This document shows, piece by piece, positions 62,867 through 64,000 of a DNA stretch of 64,000 nt. The stretch spans positions 1 to 64,000 of the forward strand of contig NZ_CAJPVG010000015.1 of assembly GCF_905397375.1 (NCBI RefSeq), in the 5' to 3' direction. The notes under the pieces were generated by a model. That model saw only the letters and a program-made list of their open reading frames with translations. It ran no database searches and was not told where the DNA came from. A program made the translations under genes and the position numbers. Within the stretch, counting starts at the first letter, position 1. Every line of letters begins with the position of its first letter. The stretch is from Ralstonia mannitolilytica (lineage in GTDB: Bacteria; Pseudomonadota; Gammaproteobacteria; Burkholderiales; Burkholderiaceae).

Positions 62867-64000
62867 AGTGATGGTCCTTCTTTCTCTGTATCAAATGGGG
62901 TGGATTCGCCGGCCATGTACTTGCCGATGATGTGGATCTCCGCCGCCACAGCGGGAACCTCGTAGACGATGCGGCCCTGACTCATGACGACGATGCGATC
63001 GACAAGTTGGAGCAATTCATCCAGGTCTTCGGAAACCAGCAGGACGGCAGCCCCGGCGTTGCGTGCTTCAAGGATTCGATTGTGTGTTTCTTCGCACGCG
63101 AGGAAGTCCAGGCCGAACGTGGGATTCGATGCGATCAGCACACGCACGTCCTGTGTCAGCTCTCGTCCCAGCACCGCACGCTGCACATTGCCGCCCGACA
63201 GCGTGTTGACCCGCACGTCGAGACCGCCCGCCTTGACCTTGAACTGCTTGACCAAGCGTTCGGCCTGTTCCTTCAGCGCCTTGCGATCGAGGAGGACGCC
63301 TTTGCGCAGTGGACGGCGATCGAAGTTGCGCAGCGCAAGGTTTTCCGCCAGCGACATGCGGGGAACGCACGCGTTCTTCAGCGGCTCTTGCGGTAGACCA
63401 TAGACGCCCAGCTTGGCAATTTCCTTGCGCGATCCATGGAAGAGGGTTCCGTCCACTCTGATCTCACCAGCGCTACTACGCTGGCCCATCAGGGCTTCGA
63501 CCATTTCCATCTGGCCATTTCCCGATACGCCTGCAACACCGACGATCTCGCCTTCGTTCACGCACAGGTTCAGTTCCTTGACCGCGTCGAGACCGATGTC
63601 GCCCTTGACCGTCAAGCCCTTGATTGCGAGAGCCGCGTGCTCCTTGCACGCTGGCCGTGGGCTTCGCTCAGTCTTGAGCGCCAGCGTGGTGCCGACCATC
63701 GCCTCGGCGAGCTCCTGATTCGACAGGTCCTTGACGGCTCCTTGCTTGACTGCCGCGCCCTTGCGCAGGATCGTGACGTCGTCGGCATAGCGGCGAACCT
63801 CATCGAACTTGTGGGTGATCAGGATTGCACTGAGCTTTCCTGAGGTCGTGAGCTGCCGGACGTATCCGAGGACTTGCTCAGCCTCGCCCGGGGTCAACAC
63901 AGACGTCGGCTCATCGAGGATGAGCAGGCGCCGGCCGAGATACAGCTGCTTGATGAGTTCGGCCTTCTGCCGCTCACCGGCCGACAACTGAGACGTGCGG
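62863..64000 (-). CDS. sugar/nucleoside-type ABC transporter ATPase (partial, 5' end outside window)
   Basis: This is the C-terminal part of a two-cassette ATPase. The window begins in the ABC signature of cassette 1 (QLSAGERQKAELIKQL), with Walker B LLILDEPTSVLTP following. The second cassette has a shortened Walker A-like GVSGNGQMEMVEAL and signature LSGGNVQRAVLGREL. This pattern fits the YufO/NupO-type purine nucleoside or BMP-family transporters rather than RbsA. Its stop overlaps the mmsA start. Substrate is inferred only. Confidence 0.85.
   Translation of the reverse strand, partial: RTSQLSAGERQKAELIKQLYLGRRLLILDEPTSVLTPGEAEQVLGYVRQLTTSGKLSAILITHKFDEVRRYADDVTILRKGAAVKQGAVKDLSNQELAEAMVGTTLALKTERSPRPACKEHAALAIKGLTVKGDIGLDAVKELNLCVNEGEIVGVAGVSGNGQMEMVEALMGQRSSAGEIRVDGTLFHGSRKEIAKLGVYGLPQEPLKNACVPRMSLAENLALRNFDRRPLRKGVLLDRKALKEQAERLVKQFKVKAGGLDVRVNTLSGGNVQRAVLGRELTQDVRVLIASNPTFGLDFLACEETHNRILEARNAGAAVLLVSEDLDELLQLVDRIVVMSQGRIVYEVPAVAAEIHIIGKYMAGESTPFDTEKEGPSL

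Overview
This is GC-rich chromosomal DNA from a beta-proteobacterium, most likely Ralstonia (Burkholderiaceae). The inference rests on gene content and order (glnA-DUF4124-ntrB-ntrC, ugpBAECQ, odhA-odhB-lpd, a ccoNOQPGH cluster with an Fnr gene, rluB followed by rimP-nusA-infB-rbfA-truB) and on codon usage. The species cannot be fixed from the window. Almost everything is core genome. Only the two edges and one patch near 60.6-61.3 kb look accessory. No rRNA, tRNA or CRISPR array was seen.

Layout. 0-0.3 kb: internally deleted IS3-type remnant beside the yggX terminator. 0.3-6.2 kb: yggX and argA (minus), divergent from hrpA. 6.3-10.9 kb: a compact plus-strand run of a secreted beta-propeller, a secreted polysaccharide deacetylase, a membrane di-iron hydroxylase, an EI24-type membrane protein and a molybdopterin-binding-domain protein. 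10.9-16.7 kb: a rhodanese (minus), then glnA and ntrBC for nitrogen control. 16.8-18.1 kb: an unknown small protein and an HAD phosphatase (minus). 18.3-23.3 kb: ugpBAECQ for glycerol-3-phosphate/phosphodiester uptake, with a Pho-box-like site. 23.4-29.5 kb: 2-oxoglutarate dehydrogenase (sucA, sucB, lpdA), with structured RNA ahead of sucA and between sucB and lpdA. 29.6-31.6 kb: zapE and a ComB-type phosphatase.

31.7-41.5 kb holds the complete cbb3 oxidase locus (ccoI, ccoS, ccoNOQP, ccoG, short FixH/CcoH), a small membrane protein, fnr (minus) and a TauE/SafE-type protein. ccoI and ccoN each carry an FNR box with the same spacing to a -10 element, so the fnr product encoded here probably drives both. 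42-51.3 kb: scpB, rluB, then rimP-nusA-infB and rbfA-truB. The rimP group has a promoter followed by an intrinsic terminator before the first codon, an attenuation layout. 51.3-56.3 kb: a MarR-controlled tripartite efflux operon (minus). 56.5-60.6 kb: typA, a second fatty acid hydroxylase (minus) and a 3-hydroxyisobutyryl-CoA hydrolase. 60.6-61.3 kb: a short AT-richer patch whose only ORF looks like the N-terminal domain of an ApeA-like HEPN defence protein, without its effector part. 61.4-64 kb: mmsA, translationally coupled to an upstream ABC transporter ATPase that runs off the edge.

No complete novel system is evident. The best leads are regulatory: the sucA leader RNA, the rimP attenuator, the sucB-lpdA spacer, the glnA enhancer array and the symmetric -10 between argA and hrpA. 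Also worth following are the uncharacterised propeller/deacetylase/hydroxylase run and the ApeA-like fragment.
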